Assembly: GCA_013694695.1 (NCBI GenBank)
Contig: JACDBX010000093.1
Location: 1 to 45,223 of the forward strand
DNA: 45,223 nucleotides
Source: Gemmatimonadales bacterium
GTDB lineage: Bacteria; Gemmatimonadota; Gemmatimonadetes; Gemmatimonadales; GWC2-71-9
Reading direction: 5' to 3'
The translations under genes were made by a program, and so were the position numbers. Positions 1-8,113 of the stretch are shown piece after piece; positions within the stretch are counted from its first letter, which is position 1; the number at the start of each line of letters is the position of its first letter. The notes under the pieces were generated by a model that saw only the letters and a list, made by a program, of their open reading frames with translations, was not told the DNA's origin and did no database searches.

Positions 1-119
1 GTCGCCCCGGGCGCCACATGGCCGAACGCCTGAAAGGCGGTGCGCAGTGCCAACACGCCGGGCTTCGTGCGATTGAGCTGGTGGCTCTGGGTCAGGCGCT
101 TTGGGGTCTTGGGGGCCAT
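1..119 (-). CDS. N-terminal fragment of an unidentified protein (possible alpha/beta hydrolase), cut by window edge
   Basis: An open frame runs on the minus strand from an ATG at 117-119 to the left edge of the window, giving 39 residues with no stop. The start is basic (APKTPKRL) and is followed by a helix-like stretch [15 protein letters not shown]. This resembles the N-terminus of some proteobacterial alpha/beta hydrolases, but no catalytic motif is inside the window, so the function is not established. The gene diverges from icd, with 53 bp between the two start codons. A TAGCTT box lies exactly 6 nt upstream of the ATG, which supports this start and suggests a leaderless transcript. The low confidence concerns the family rather than the existence of the gene. 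Confidence 0.5.
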   Translation of the reverse strand, partial: MAPKTPKRLTQSHQLNRTKPGVLALRTAFQAFGHVAPGA

Positions 120-125
120 CTGTGA

Positions 126-131
126 AAGCTA
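126..131 (-). promoter_or_regulatory. Candidate -10 box (TAGCTT) for the left-edge gene
   Basis: On the minus strand TAGCTT is followed by six bases and then the ATG at 119. The geometry matches the boxes before icd, the GNAT gene and arginase. No good -35 box is visible. Transcription would begin at or next to the A of the start codon. Confidence 0.35.
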
Positions 132-160
132 CCAGCGTGCGGGGTGCGGTGATGATCCGC

Positions 161-166
161 TATAAT
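161..166 (+). promoter_or_regulatory. -10 box (TATAAT) of icd, leaderless geometry
   Basis: A perfect TATAAT lies 6 nt before the chosen icd ATG (173). A transcription start about 7 nt after the box would coincide with the ATG itself, leaving no room for a ribosome binding site. No convincing -35 hexamer is seen 16-18 nt upstream. Confidence 0.6.
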
Positions 167-172
167 CCGGGA

Positions 173-1432
173 ATGTCCAAGACCCCACTCTCTCCGCGCA
201 ATGCGCCGCCAGCAGGCGGCTCGCCCATCACGCTCAGCGGCTCGACCCTGACCGTTCCCGACCAGCCGATCATCCCGTTCATCGAAGGCGACGGCACCGG
301 TCCAGACATCTGGCGCGCATCGCAGCACGTCTTCGACAGCGCGGTCGAAATCGCCTATGGCGGCAAGCGCCGGCTGGCGTGGCACGAGGTGTATGCGGGG
401 GAGAAGGCCAAGGATCGGTTCGACTCGTGGCTCCCAGACGAGACGCTGGAAGCGATCAGGACGTACCTGGTCGCCATCAAGGGCCCACTCACCACTCCGG
501 TAGGTGGCGGGATCCGTTCGCTGAACGTGGCGCTGCGCCAGCAGCTCGACCTCTACGCCTGCCTCCGCCCGGTTCGGTGGTTCACCGGCGTGCCGTCGCC
601 GGTGAAGGATCCAGGCGCGGTCGACATGGTGATCTTTCGCGAGAACACCGAAGACATCTACGCGGGCATCGAGTACCAGGCGAAAAGCGACAAGGCGAGG
701 CGCGTCATCGCGTTCCTCCAGGACGAGATGGGTGTGACCAGCATCCGCTTTCCCGACAGCAGCGCCATCGGCATCAAGCCCGTGTCGGAAGAGGGATCGA
801 AGCGGTTGATTCGCTCGGCGATCGAGTACGCGATCGCGCACCAGCGCAGGAGCGTGACGCTGGTGCACAAGGGCAACATCATGAAGTTCACCGAGGGGGG
901 CTTCCGCGACTGGGGCTACGAGCTGGCGCGCGAGGAGTTCGGTGCGATCGATCACGAGGGCGGGCCGTGGCAGGTGCTGCCCGGCGGGATAATCATCAAG
1001 GACGTGATCGCCGACGCCATGTTGCAGCAGATCTTGCTGCGGCCGAAGGATTACGACGTGCTCGCCACGCTCAACCTCAATGGCGACTACATCTCCGACG
1101 CCCTCGCGGCACAGGTGGGCGGGATCGGCATCGCGCCGGGCGCCAACATCAACTACCAGACCGGCCACGCGATCTTCGAGGCCACCCACGGGACGGCACC
1201 GAAGTATGCCGGAAAGGACATGGTCAATCCGGGGTCGGTGATTCTCTCCGGTGAGATGATGCTGCGATACATCGGCTGGCACGAGGCGGCGGACCTCATC
1301 ATCAGTTCGCTCTCCACCACGATCGGCCAGCGCCGTGTCACGTACGACTTCGAGCGCCTGATGGATGGTGCCACCAAGCTCTCCACCAGCGAGTTCGGTC
1401 GCGCCATGGTCGACAACATGCGAGCGGGCTGA
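173..1432 (+). CDS. icd: NADP-dependent isocitrate dehydrogenase
   Basis: The 419-residue cytosolic TCA-cycle enzyme oxidatively decarboxylates isocitrate to 2-oxoglutarate with NADP+. The length is close to the E. coli enzyme. Visible signatures include IEGDGTGPD near residue 30 and RSLNVALRQ, with the substrate-site Ser at 116 (the residue phosphorylated by AceK in enterics). [10 protein letters not shown], the [12 protein letters not shown] block, NLNGDYISD and HGTAPKYAG are also present. Lys344-Tyr345 in the last motif are the NADP-specifying pair; NAD-type enzymes carry other residues there. ATG 173 is chosen because the conserved region begins soon after it and TATAAT sits just upstream; a longer in-frame extension to 101 would run through that promoter. 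The HEAT-repeat gene follows 23 bp downstream and may be cotranscribed. Confidence 0.97.
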   Translation: MSKTPLSPRNAPPAGGSPITLSGSTLTVPDQPIIPFIEGDGTGPDIWRASQHVFDSAVEIAYGGKRRLAWHEVYAGEKAKDRFDSWLPDETLEAIRTYLVAIKGPLTTPVGGGIRSLNVALRQQLDLYACLRPVRWFTGVPSPVKDPGAVDMVIFRENTEDIYAGIEYQAKSDKARRVIAFLQDEMGVTSIRFPDSSAIGIKPVSEEGSKRLIRSAIEYAIAHQRRSVTLVHKGNIMKFTEGGFRDWGYELAREEFGAIDHEGGPWQVLPGGIIIKDVIADAMLQQILLRPKDYDVLATLNLNGDYISDALAAQVGGIGIAPGANINYQTGHAIFEATHGTAPKYAGKDMVNPGSVILSGEMMLRYIGWHEAADLIISSLSTTIGQRRVTYDFERLMDGATKLSTSEFGRAMVDNMRAG

Positions 1433-1455
1433 CATGGCTGCGCCCGGGTGAGGCG

Positions 1456-3399
1456 ATGACGTCGCGACAGCGGACGCCGCCGCTGCCGAAGCCGGTCGAC
1501 GTGGCACTGCGCGAGTTGAGCAACGCGATGCAGCGCCTCGGGATGTACCCACCCGGGCACGGTCACGCCGTGTCCGCGGTGCGCTCGCTTCACGAAAAGG
1601 TCACCGCCGCGTTGATCGATCGCAACGCGATCACGGTCGGCATCACCCCGCACGGACTCCTCATCGACGGCATCGCGATCGAGCCGCTCCCGTCGGTGCT
1701 TCGCGAACTGGCCAGCAAGCTCCACCGCCGAAATGTCGGGACGATCCACCTCCAGGCCGGTACCGACGGTACCGAGCTGGCGATGATGGTCGCCGCGCTC
1801 GCTGCGCCCGATGCCGAGGAGAAGGTGGGCCGCGACGGCCTGCGACTGGACCACTTGCGCATCGAGCCGCTGATATACGACGTCCTCGAGTTCGGCAACC
1901 CGCTGGCCGAACAGGAACTCGATGATGTCTTCTGGACACAGCTGATCGAGGCAGCGTTTGGTCGGCGACTCGCCGACACGGAGGGCACGCCCACCGCGGA
2001 GATGATCGCCGATGCGATCACCGAACAGTCGGCGACGGAATCCGGCGCCCGGCGCGTGTATGAGGCGCTCACCGGGCTGTGCTCGGCGATCGCGGTGCGC
2101 CCCGAGCGGAGCACGATCAGTGCACGCCGACGGTTCATCGATGTCCTGACCGCACTCTCGCGTCCGGTCACCACGCGGGTGATGTCGGCCGCACCCTCGC
2201 CATCATCCCGGCGCCGTTTCCTCCGCGAAACGTTGTCGGTGGTACCCCCGGCGCTGGTGCTGCAGGTCCTCGAATCGGTGGCCGACGCCGACCGTGACCC
2301 GATCTCCGATCAGCTTCGGTGGCTCCTCGGCCGCCTCGCCGGCAGCGGGGACGGTCCGACGGGTGCGGGCAACGCCGCATTCTCGGCACAGGTCGTGGGG
2401 CTGGTGGAGCAGTGGGAGGGAACCGCGCAGGATGGGATCGACACCGACAGCGGCGATCCGCGGCTCTCGGTCGAGGGGTTGCGCGTGGTGGCGATCGGAC
2501 TGGAGATCGTCACACCCGCCCCCACGGTGATCGCAGCTGCCCGGCGAGTGGCCGAGCAGGGGCGAATCGCCGAGCTCATGCAGTTGCTCGACGCGCCGGC
2601 CAACGATGCGGCTACCGTAGACACGATCGCGTCGGCGGTGTTCGAGCCAAGTGTGCTCGCCGGGTTGCTGCGTGCCACTCCGATTGATTTCGGAATCGCC
2701 GAGCGCGTGGCTGTGCAGCTCGGCCGGGACGCGATTGACCCGCTGCTCGACTCACTCGATGCTGCCGATGACCGCGCGACGCGGCGTCGCCTCCTCGATG
2801 TCGTTGTCCGGGTTGCACCGGGCGGGTCGGAGCTGCTCCTCGCCCGGCTTCCTGGCGCAGGTTGGCAACTGGCGCGCAATATCTTTGTGGTGCTCGCGCG
2901 CTTACCCGATGTGCAGCAGGTGGACCCGATCCTCGTTGGCCTGAAGCACCCCGACAGGCGGGTGCGTCATGAGGCACTCAAGGCCGCGCTCGGGCAGCCG
3001 TCGATCCGCCGCCGCGCCGTCCAGGACGCGATCGAGGGTGATGATCCCTCGATGACTCGCACCGCGCTGGCGGCACTCGACCGAGAATGCCCTCCAGAGC
3101 TGATCGCGCCGGTGCTCTCGGTTCTCGGGCACGAAGACCCCGACCTCCAACTGCTCGCCGTCGGCCTGATCGGGGATGCGCGCAGCCCGCTTGTGGTTCC
3201 GCCACTGCTCGGCCTTGTCCGCACTCGTGGCGGCCTTCTTCAACGCACCCGGCTCCTGCCTCGCACGCCGGTGATGCTCGCCGCGCTGCAGGTGCTCGCC
3301 AGTCGGTGGAGTCATCACCGGCCGGTGATGCCGGTGCTGCAGCTCGCCGCCCGGTCCGATGAGCGAGAGGTACAGGCGGCGCTCGGGAGAATCGAGTGA
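1456..3399 (+). CDS. HEAT-repeat protein with a YPPGH N-terminal domain
   Basis: This 647-residue protein has no signal peptide or membrane segment, so it is probably cytoplasmic. Residues about 15-125 form a domain with LSNAMQRLGMYPPGHGHAV at its start (YPPGH at 31-35). The same domain begins the HD-GYP protein encoded next, where it reads YSPGH. The C-terminal half, from about residue 400, has helical repeats of HEAT/armadillo type (LKHPDRRVRHEALKAAL, LGHEDPDLQLLAVGLIGDARSPLVVPPLL), which usually serve as protein-binding scaffolds. No catalytic motif is seen. The gene starts at ATG 1456 after a GGTGAGG ribosome binding site, and its stop overlaps the GTG of the next gene by 4 bp, so the two products are probably made together. 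A scaffold role for the HD-GYP partner is inferred. Confidence 0.8.
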   Translation: MTSRQRTPPLPKPVDVALRELSNAMQRLGMYPPGHGHAVSAVRSLHEKVTAALIDRNAITVGITPHGLLIDGIAIEPLPSVLRELASKLHRRNVGTIHLQAGTDGTELAMMVAALAAPDAEEKVGRDGLRLDHLRIEPLIYDVLEFGNPLAEQELDDVFWTQLIEAAFGRRLADTEGTPTAEMIADAITEQSATESGARRVYEALTGLCSAIAVRPERSTISARRRFIDVLTALSRPVTTRVMSAAPSPSSRRRFLRETLSVVPPALVLQVLESVADADRDPISDQLRWLLGRLAGSGDGPTGAGNAAFSAQVVGLVEQWEGTAQDGIDTDSGDPRLSVEGLRVVAIGLEIVTPAPTVIAAARRVAEQGRIAELMQLLDAPANDAATVDTIASAVFEPSVLAGLLRATPIDFGIAERVAVQLGRDAIDPLLDSLDAADDRATRRRLLDVVVRVAPGGSELLLARLPGAGWQLARNIFVVLARLPDVQQVDPILVGLKHPDRRVRHEALKAALGQPSIRRRAVQDAIEGDDPSMTRTALAALDRECPPELIAPVLSVLGHEDPDLQLLAVGLIGDARSPLVVPPLLGLVRTRGGLLQRTRLLPRTPVMLAALQVLASRWSHHRPVMPVLQLAARSDEREVQAALGRIE

Positions 3400-4514
3400 G
3401 CGAGGCCGTCCGGTTCCTCCACGCGCTGGCGCATGCGCTGGCCACCCTCTCGCTGTATTCACCCGGGCATCCGGCAACCCGACGGGCCATGGAGCAGGCG
3501 CTGGAAGCGTTGCAGCTTCTGCTCGCCATCGACGAGCGACCGGTGTTTCTCTTCCTCGGTGCCGCACCGGTGTTCTCCGGCCGTGCACTCCACGAGCTGC
3601 GCGACTGGCCGTGGGGGCGCCGCCTCGCCGACGCGGGGGTTCATCGCATCGAGTTCGACAGTTTACTGACGCCCGACGGAATCGCGGAACTGTTGCACCA
3701 GCTCACGACGAGGATGAGCGGTTCGAGAGGCGATGCGGTCGTCGATGTGCCGACCATCCCGGGTGTGCAATACGGCGGCGTCGCAGTGTTCGAAGAGACG
3801 GTCGAGAGCGGGGACGCGGACGCGTCTGCGCTGGCGCAGGGAAGCCGAGAGTTCCGGTTGAACCTCGACGACGAACTGGAGGCGATGCGGTTCGTGTTGG
3901 CAGAGGCGCGCCGCGGGGTGCTGGCGCGCGCCGAGGCGGGCGCGATCGTCCGGATCCTCGACATGCTGCTCGACGAGCACCAGTTTCCGCAGGCAGCACA
4001 CGGCAGCGCGCCTTACTCGGTGGTGCACGCGATCAATACGGCGCTCCTCACGATGGCGGCGGCGACGGCGACGGGCCTCGACCGGGCCGACCGACAGAGC
4101 CTGGGAGTCGCCGCGCTCCTGCACGACATCGGGATGGCACAGCTTCCGCTCGGGCTGGCCGACAAGGAGTCGCTGGAGCTGGCCGAGCGGGTGCTCATCG
4201 AATCGCACGCCGAACGCGGGGGGAGGATGCTGCTGGAGGGCGGGGCGGCCATGGCACTCCCGGCGGCGGTGGCGTATGAACACCACCTGCGACCCGACGG
4301 CACCGGCTACCCGGTGGGACGGCTGCGGACGACGCCGCACTGGGCGAGCCGGATGGTCGGTGCGGCATCGGCGTTCATCGCGCTCCGATCGCCCCGTCCA
4401 TTCCGATCGCCATGGTCGACCGAGCGCGCGCTGTCGCTTCTCGAGGAGGGTTCGGGCACGGTGTTCGATGCCGACATCGCGCACCTGCTCACGGTCGTGG
4501 TGCGACCGACGTGA
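3396..4514 (+). CDS. HD-GYP domain protein, predicted cyclic-di-GMP phosphodiesterase
   Basis: This 372-residue soluble protein starts at GTG 3396, overlapping the stop of the HEAT gene (GTGA). Residues about 5-112 repeat the YSPGH domain found at the N-terminus of the HEAT protein. The C-terminal region is an HD-GYP domain: LLHDIGMAQLP carries His243-Asp244, and YEHHLRPDGTGYP carries His296-His297 and Gly304-Tyr305-Pro306. These are the metal-binding and GYP signatures of enzymes that hydrolyse c-di-GMP (or 3',3'-cGAMP) to linear products. The set of metal ligands looks intact, so an active enzyme is likely, although substrate choice cannot be read from sequence. A c-di-GMP riboswitch lies at 22061-22144, so the cell probably uses this second messenger. 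The EamA gene overlaps the 3' end by 4 bp. Confidence 0.88.
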   Translation: MSEAVRFLHALAHALATLSLYSPGHPATRRAMEQALEALQLLLAIDERPVFLFLGAAPVFSGRALHELRDWPWGRRLADAGVHRIEFDSLLTPDGIAELLHQLTTRMSGSRGDAVVDVPTIPGVQYGGVAVFEETVESGDADASALAQGSREFRLNLDDELEAMRFVLAEARRGVLARAEAGAIVRILDMLLDEHQFPQAAHGSAPYSVVHAINTALLTMAAATATGLDRADRQSLGVAALLHDIGMAQLPLGLADKESLELAERVLIESHAERGGRMLLEGGAAMALPAAVAYEHHLRPDGTGYPVGRLRTTPHWASRMVGAASAFIALRSPRPFRSPWSTERALSLLEEGSGTVFDADIAHLLTVVVRPT

Positions 4515-5380
4515 CGCTCTCTCCGCGCGCGCAGGTAGCGGTCGCGGCGCTTCTCTTCAGCACTGGTGGCGTGGCGATCAAGGCGAATGCGTTCACGGGA
4601 TGGCAGGTGGCATCGCTCCGCTCGGGGATCGCGGCGTGCACGCTGCTGCTGCTCCTTCCCGCTGCGCGGCGTGGATTGACGTGGCGTGCTGCGCTGGTCG
4701 GTGTGGCATATGCCGCGACGGTGGTGTCGTTCGTGCTCGCAAACAAGCTCACCACCAGCGCCAACGCCATCTACCTGCAGTCGACCGCACCCCTGTACCT
4801 GTTGTTGCTCGGCCCGGTGCTGCTGGGCGAACGGATCAACCGGCGCGACATCCCGGTGGTGCTCGCAGTGATCGCCGGACTCGCGCTCGTCTTTTTCGGT
4901 GTGGACGTCCCCTCAGCCACGGCACCAGATCCCGCGCGTGGCAACATGATCGCGCTCATCAGCGGGCTCTCGTACGCGCTGATGCTCTGCGGGTTGCGAT
5001 GGCTTGGCCGGGAGGGCGATCAGCGAGGCGAGGGCATTGCCGCAGTCGTACTCGGCAATGCATTCGCGTGCGTGCTCGCGCTGCCGATGGCGCTGCCGCT
5101 GGTGCACGGGTCGTCCGCCGACTGGGCCGGGGTGTTGTACCTCGGTGTTTTCCAGATCGGGCTGGCGTACCTGCTGGTCACGCGAGGGCTGCAGCAGCTG
5201 CGGGCGATTGAGGTCTCGCTGCTGCTGCTGATCGAGATGGCATGCAATCCGATCTGGTCATGGCTTCTCCTGGGTGAAGTTCCATCGGCGTTCGCGATTC
5301 TCGGGGGCGCGATCATCGTGGTGGCGACGGTGACCCAGGCGGTGAGGGCGCCGCGGCAGGCAGCGGTGGCGCCGGGATGA
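4511..5380 (+). CDS. EamA/DMT family membrane transporter
   Basis: This 289-residue inner-membrane protein is predicted to have ten transmembrane helices in two repeated halves, as expected of the drug/metabolite transporter (EamA) family. Typical family sequence includes SRNG-like LRSGIAACTLLLLLP near the start, SANAIYLQSTAPLYLLLLGPVLLGE at the end of repeat 1, and IEVSLLLLIEMACNPIWSWLLLGE in repeat 2. The substrate is unknown; members export amino acids, metabolites or toxins. GTG 4511 is chosen because it overlaps the TGA of the HD-GYP gene (GTGA) and begins directly before the first helix. An upstream extension would run inside the preceding gene. The next gene starts within its stop codon (ATGA). 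Confidence 0.88.
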   Translation: MTLSPRAQVAVAALLFSTGGVAIKANAFTGWQVASLRSGIAACTLLLLLPAARRGLTWRAALVGVAYAATVVSFVLANKLTTSANAIYLQSTAPLYLLLLGPVLLGERINRRDIPVVLAVIAGLALVFFGVDVPSATAPDPARGNMIALISGLSYALMLCGLRWLGREGDQRGEGIAAVVLGNAFACVLALPMALPLVHGSSADWAGVLYLGVFQIGLAYLLVTRGLQQLRAIEVSLLLLIEMACNPIWSWLLLGEVPSAFAILGGAIIVVATVTQAVRAPRQAAVAPG

Positions 5381-6033
5381 CGGCGCTGGCGGCGACGCTG
5401 ATCGAGACCGTTCGGGTGATCGGTGGGCGGGCGCCGCTCTGGCCGCTGCACCGATCGCGGCTCGATACCAGCGCGGTGGCGCTCGGGATTGTGGTCCCGC
5501 CGCTGGAGCCGCCGGTGGGCGGGGAGGACCGAGTGGTGCGGTATGCCGTGTCGGGTGACGTGGTCAGGATCACGGAGAGCTCGGTGGAGCCGGCGGAGTC
5601 GCTGGCGTTCGTGAGTTCGGCGGCGTTGCACCGCGGGTACCCGCACAAGGTTGCGGCCAGGGCGTGGCTCAACGCCGAGCGCTTGCTGGCGCGGGCGGGC
5701 GGAGCGGACGACGCGATCATGATGGATGGCGGGGGGATGGTGGTGGAGGCGACGATCTGGGCCGTTGGTTGGTGGGATGGCGACCGTCTGTTGTTTCCGC
5801 CCCTCGCCCGGGGCGGGCTTCCGAGCGTGGCGCGGGCGCGGCTGGCGGAAGTAGTGCGCGGGGGGATTGGCGAGGGCGATCTGGCGCGCGAGAAGGCGTC
5901 CCGGCGCCCGCTGGTGGCGTGCAATGCGGCGCGGGGTGTGGTGGCTGTGGCGGCGCTCGACGGGGTGGGAACCCCGATGAATCACCGGACGTTGGCGATC
6001 TCGAAGCGGTTCTGGGATCGGGATTGCGCTTGA
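5377..6033 (+). CDS. Class IV aminotransferase / 4-amino-4-deoxychorismate lyase-like PLP enzyme
   Basis: The 218-residue protein belongs to the fold-type IV PLP family, which includes branched-chain aminotransferase, D-amino acid aminotransferase and PabC. HRSRLDTSA near residue 28 corresponds to the H..RL..S segment, and PHKVAARAWL carries the probable Schiff-base lysine Lys91. VVEATIWAVGWWDGDRLLFPPLARGGLPSVAR matches the usual E.(T)(N)iF...l.TP....G.l.GitR block. It is short compared with the 270-300 residues usual for the family, which favours a PabC-like lyase, but the exact reaction is not certain. The start codon overlaps the stop of the EamA gene (ATGA). A hairpin terminator begins 3 bp after its stop, making it the last gene of the unit. 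Confidence 0.8.
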   Translation: MTALAATLIETVRVIGGRAPLWPLHRSRLDTSAVALGIVVPPLEPPVGGEDRVVRYAVSGDVVRITESSVEPAESLAFVSSAALHRGYPHKVAARAWLNAERLLARAGGADDAIMMDGGGMVVEATIWAVGWWDGDRLLFPPLARGGLPSVARARLAEVVRGGIGEGDLAREKASRRPLVACNAARGVVAVAALDGVGTPMNHRTLAISKRFWDRDCA

Positions 6034-6036
6034 CCC

Positions 6037-6058
6037 CCCCGCAACAGCGGGGCATTTT
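6037..6058 (+). terminator. Intrinsic terminator after the aminotransferase gene
   Basis: CCCCGC (6037-6042), loop AACA and GCGGGG (6047-6052) form a 6-bp perfect hairpin followed by CATTTT. It would end the icd-to-aminotransferase unit before the tRNA cluster. Confidence 0.6.
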
Positions 6059-6076
6059 AGCCCGTGGGTGATACGT

Positions 6077-6151
6077 GGTGCCCGTAGCTCAAGTGGTTAG
6101 AGCGCCGCACTGTGGCTGCGGAGGCTGCGGGTTCAAGTCCCGTCGGGCACC
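6077..6151 (+). tRNA. tRNA-His (GTG)
   Basis: The acceptor stem GTGCCCG (6078-6084) pairs with CGGGCAC (6144-6150). The extra G at -1 (6077), characteristic of tRNA-His, faces C6151. Anticodon stem CCGCA/TGCGG encloses the loop CTGTGGC with anticodon GTG. The T-loop is TTCAAGT. CCA is not encoded. It is the first of a five-tRNA cluster. Confidence 0.95.
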
Positions 6152-6170
6152 CTTGGAAGTCGCTGGACGA

Positions 6171-6243
6171 AGGTCCGTAGCTCAATTGGTAGAGCACCGG
6201 TCTCCAAAACCGGGGGTTGCAGGTTCGATTCCTGCCGGGCCTG
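6171..6243 (+). tRNA. tRNA-Trp (CCA)
   Basis: Acceptor AGGTCCG pairs with CGGGCCT, including one T-G pair, with discriminator G6243 as expected for Trp. Anticodon stem CCGGT/ACCGG holds the loop CTCCAAA with anticodon CCA. The T-arm GCAGG-TTCGATT-CCTGC is intact. No 3' CCA is encoded. Confidence 0.95.
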
Positions 6244-6277
6244 TATCGCGCAGGGATTGGACGCGGCGACCTCCCGG

Positions 6278-6307
6278 TTGAGTCCATCCCGGGGCGATGG
6301 CTATATT
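6278..6307 (+). promoter_or_regulatory. tRNA promoter: TTGAGT, 18 nt, TATATT
   Basis: A -35-like TTGAGT (6278-6283) and a -10 TATATT (6302-6307) are separated by 18 bp. Transcription would begin near 6314, about 14 nt before tRNA-Glu(CTC). The tRNA-Leu promoter at 21648-21677 has the same spacing and the same -10 hexamer. It implies that Glu, Glu and Lys are transcribed separately from His and Trp. Confidence 0.6.
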
Positions 6308-6327
6308 TGCTGGCTGTATGGGAACGC

Positions 6328-6400
<73 letters not shown>

Positions 6401-6422
6401 TGGCACCAACGCGGGCATGATC

Positions 6423-6494
6423 GGCCCCATCGTCTATCGGTTAGGACGCGACCCTTTCAAGGTCGAGAGACGGGTTCGATTCCCGTTGGGGCTA
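6423..6494 (+). tRNA. tRNA-Glu (TTC)
   Basis: Acceptor GGCCCCA pairs with TGGGGCT, again giving a G1-U72 wobble with discriminator A. Anticodon stem CGACC/GGTCG holds CTTTCAA with anticodon TTC. The T-arm is ACGGG-TTCGATT-CCCGT. It lies 22 bp after tRNA-Glu(CTC). Confidence 0.94.
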
Positions 6495-6513
6495 TGCGGG
6501 AAAAGCAGGGACC

Positions 6514-6586
6514 GCCTCGATAGCTCAATTGGTAGAGCACGTGACTCTTAATCACTAGGTTGCAGGTTCGATTCCTGCTCGGGGCA
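6514..6586 (+). tRNA. tRNA-Lys (CTT)
   Basis: Acceptor GCCTCGA pairs with TCGGGGC, with discriminator A. The anticodon loop is CTCTTAA (anticodon CTT). The anticodon stem CGTGA/TCACT has a C27-U43 mismatch where a wobble is common in tRNA-Lys. The T-arm GCAGG-TTCGATT-CCTGC is perfect. It is the last tRNA of the cluster; orphan lipoprotein genes follow. Confidence 0.93.
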
Positions 6587-6672
6587 TTGCAGTACTCGTC
6601 GAGAGCTCGCTCGTGAACCGCGCTTCAGCAGGGATCCAGTCGTTGTACGGGTTCACCGCTCAGGGGGCTGAC

Positions 6673-7470
6673 GTGGCGCGAACCCATCGAATTCTTCAGT
6701 ACCTGATTGTGCTCGCAGTGTTCAGCGCGTGCACAGGCCCCTCAGTTTCCGTCGATGACGGTCCCATTCCTTCAGTCCAGCTCTCGGTATTCGACCCAGC
6801 GGCTGGCGCAGTCCCGTCGTTCATGCTGTACGTCAGGCTGACAGCATGGATCGGTGATTCGGCGAACACGGTCCGAATGAGTGACCAAGACACCAGGGCC
6901 GGGCGGTATGTCTGGACGAACGAGCTGCTACGGCCCGCGCGTCATGACAGCTTGGTACTGTGGGTCGGAGCGGATGAATGCACCGGATATGCTCGAAACA
7001 CCCAGTTCGTTGTGCCGAAGACGTCACTCGAGCTGCAAAATGTCGAAGTTCGACTGCAGCGTACGCGTGCCACGCTGGAGTCAGGCGTAGAGGCCTGTGC
7101 GATCGGTATGCGGGCGCCCGGTGATCCGACCGGGTGGGCTGCTCGTTTCGCGCTTCAGATCGTGTTCGACAGCGTCGGCAGCGAAGTCAAAGGCCGGTGG
7201 GCAGTGCACTACAACGAAACCCGACGGTCGGAGGACGGTTATTTCACGGGGCAGCGTGCCGGTGACAGCATCGAACTCGCCGCGGAACCACACGGGGCAT
7301 ACTTCGGATGCGATCCCAGGTACACCATTGTCTTGACGATGTTGCCCGGCGACATAATTGGCTCGATGCGCATGCTCCAGCGTGACGGCTGTCCTCCCCC
7401 CGCCGCGCCAGTCGTACCCGCCGCCGTGAATTCAATCGGATTTCCACCGTCCTCGTTGCCATTGCGGTGA
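6673..7470 (+). CDS. Orphan lipoprotein of unknown function
   Basis: I do not recognise this protein. The chosen GTG at 6673 gives 265 residues and puts an AGGGGG ribosome binding site about 6 nt upstream; an in-frame GTG at 6613 would add a 20-residue lead without signal character. The N-terminus VARTHRILQYLIVLAVFSAC is a short basic start plus hydrophobic core ending in an FSAC lipobox, so the mature protein is probably anchored in a membrane. The body has several Cys residues (DECTGY, VEACAIG, FGCDPRY, RDGCPPP) and a beta-rich character. The DNA is visibly less GC-rich (about 58% in a sampled line) than the flanking genes, and the gene follows a tRNA cluster, so acquisition by transfer is possible. 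The next gene is a second small lipoprotein. Confidence 0.6.
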   Translation: MARTHRILQYLIVLAVFSACTGPSVSVDDGPIPSVQLSVFDPAAGAVPSFMLYVRLTAWIGDSANTVRMSDQDTRAGRYVWTNELLRPARHDSLVLWVGADECTGYARNTQFVVPKTSLELQNVEVRLQRTRATLESGVEACAIGMRAPGDPTGWAARFALQIVFDSVGSEVKGRWAVHYNETRRSEDGYFTGQRAGDSIELAAEPHGAYFGCDPRYTIVLTMLPGDIIGSMRMLQRDGCPPPAAPVVPAAVNSIGFPPSSLPLR

Positions 7471-7492
7471 GCCAACGTGGAGTGTGTATCCA

Positions 7493-7963
7493 ATGAAAAC
7501 GGCGTACACGTGGCTCGCGCTCACCGCTCTCGTTGGATATGCCTGCGCGTCCGGCTCCGCAGGTCCCTCGACGGGGTTGGACAATCTGTACTTGTCGATG
7601 CCTTCACCGAGTTTATTAGTCTCAAGGTATCTTGTGTACCGACGCGCCGTCATGCAGGCGCGGCCCGATGTGTTGGTCTGCATTCGGGAATTCAGCGACG
7701 ACGACGTCGCACACGCCCTGAGGGGCGGTTGGGCCCCCAGCGTCCGGGTGGACCCGACCTGCCGGGGAGCGCGCACGGGTGCTGGTGGGTCGCCGTTGTT
7801 GGTCATCGAGAGGGTAGTGCTGGGATCCGACACATCGCGGGCATTCGCGACTTACTACCAGGACAAGCACCCGAAGGCGTGGAAAGAAGAGTTTGTGTGG
7901 TTCAGGCCACCTCTTCAGGGGGACTGGCGCCTCATCGTTGGCCAGTTTGCCCTGCCTCATTAG
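7493..7963 (+). CDS. Small orphan lipoprotein
   Basis: The function is unknown. ATG 7493 follows a GGAG at 7479-7482 and gives 156 residues; an in-frame GTG at 7484 is the alternative. The N-terminus MKTAYTWLALTALVGYACASGSAG is a signal sequence with a probable lipobox ending at Cys19 (GYAC). The mature part is predicted to be a small periplasmic domain with two further Cys residues (VLVCIREF, DPTCRGA) that could form a disulfide. It ends FRPPLQGDWRLIVGQFALPH. Like its upstream neighbour it has lower GC than the surrounding genes and no recognised family. The two may form a pair, with a 22-bp gap between them. Confidence 0.6.
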   Translation: MKTAYTWLALTALVGYACASGSAGPSTGLDNLYLSMPSPSLLVSRYLVYRRAVMQARPDVLVCIREFSDDDVAHALRGGWAPSVRVDPTCRGARTGAGGSPLLVIERVVLGSDTSRAFATYYQDKHPKAWKEEFVWFRPPLQGDWRLIVGQFALPH

Positions 7964-8101
7964 ATGGCAGGGCGCGGGCCAATGTGGAACTTGCCGGTGA
8001 AGAGTGACCGGGGGCTGGTGACGCAGTCCCCAGCACACAATCGCTCGTTCGACCGATAGTCACCTGGTGGCGGCGCCATTTCGCGTGTGCGTGAACGACC
8101 C

Positions 8102-8107
8102 TAGATT
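8102..8107 (+). promoter_or_regulatory. Candidate -10 box (TAGATT) of the GNAT gene
   Basis: TAGATT is followed by six bases and then the ATG at 8114, the same geometry as icd. No clear ribosome binding site is present between the box and the start, so a leaderless mRNA is inferred. The -35 region is weak. Confidence 0.45.
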
Positions 8108-8113
8108 CGCCCC

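Noticed and set aside
92-1552. Long minus-strand open frame opposite icd
   Set aside because: It is an antisense shadow produced by GC-rich codon usage; the plus strand encodes a full-length isocitrate dehydrogenase with all motifs.
6514-8113. Possible integrated element using tRNA-Lys as attachment site
   Set aside because: No integrase, and no direct repeat of the tRNA 3' end could be found downstream apart from T-arm similarity to tRNA-Trp.
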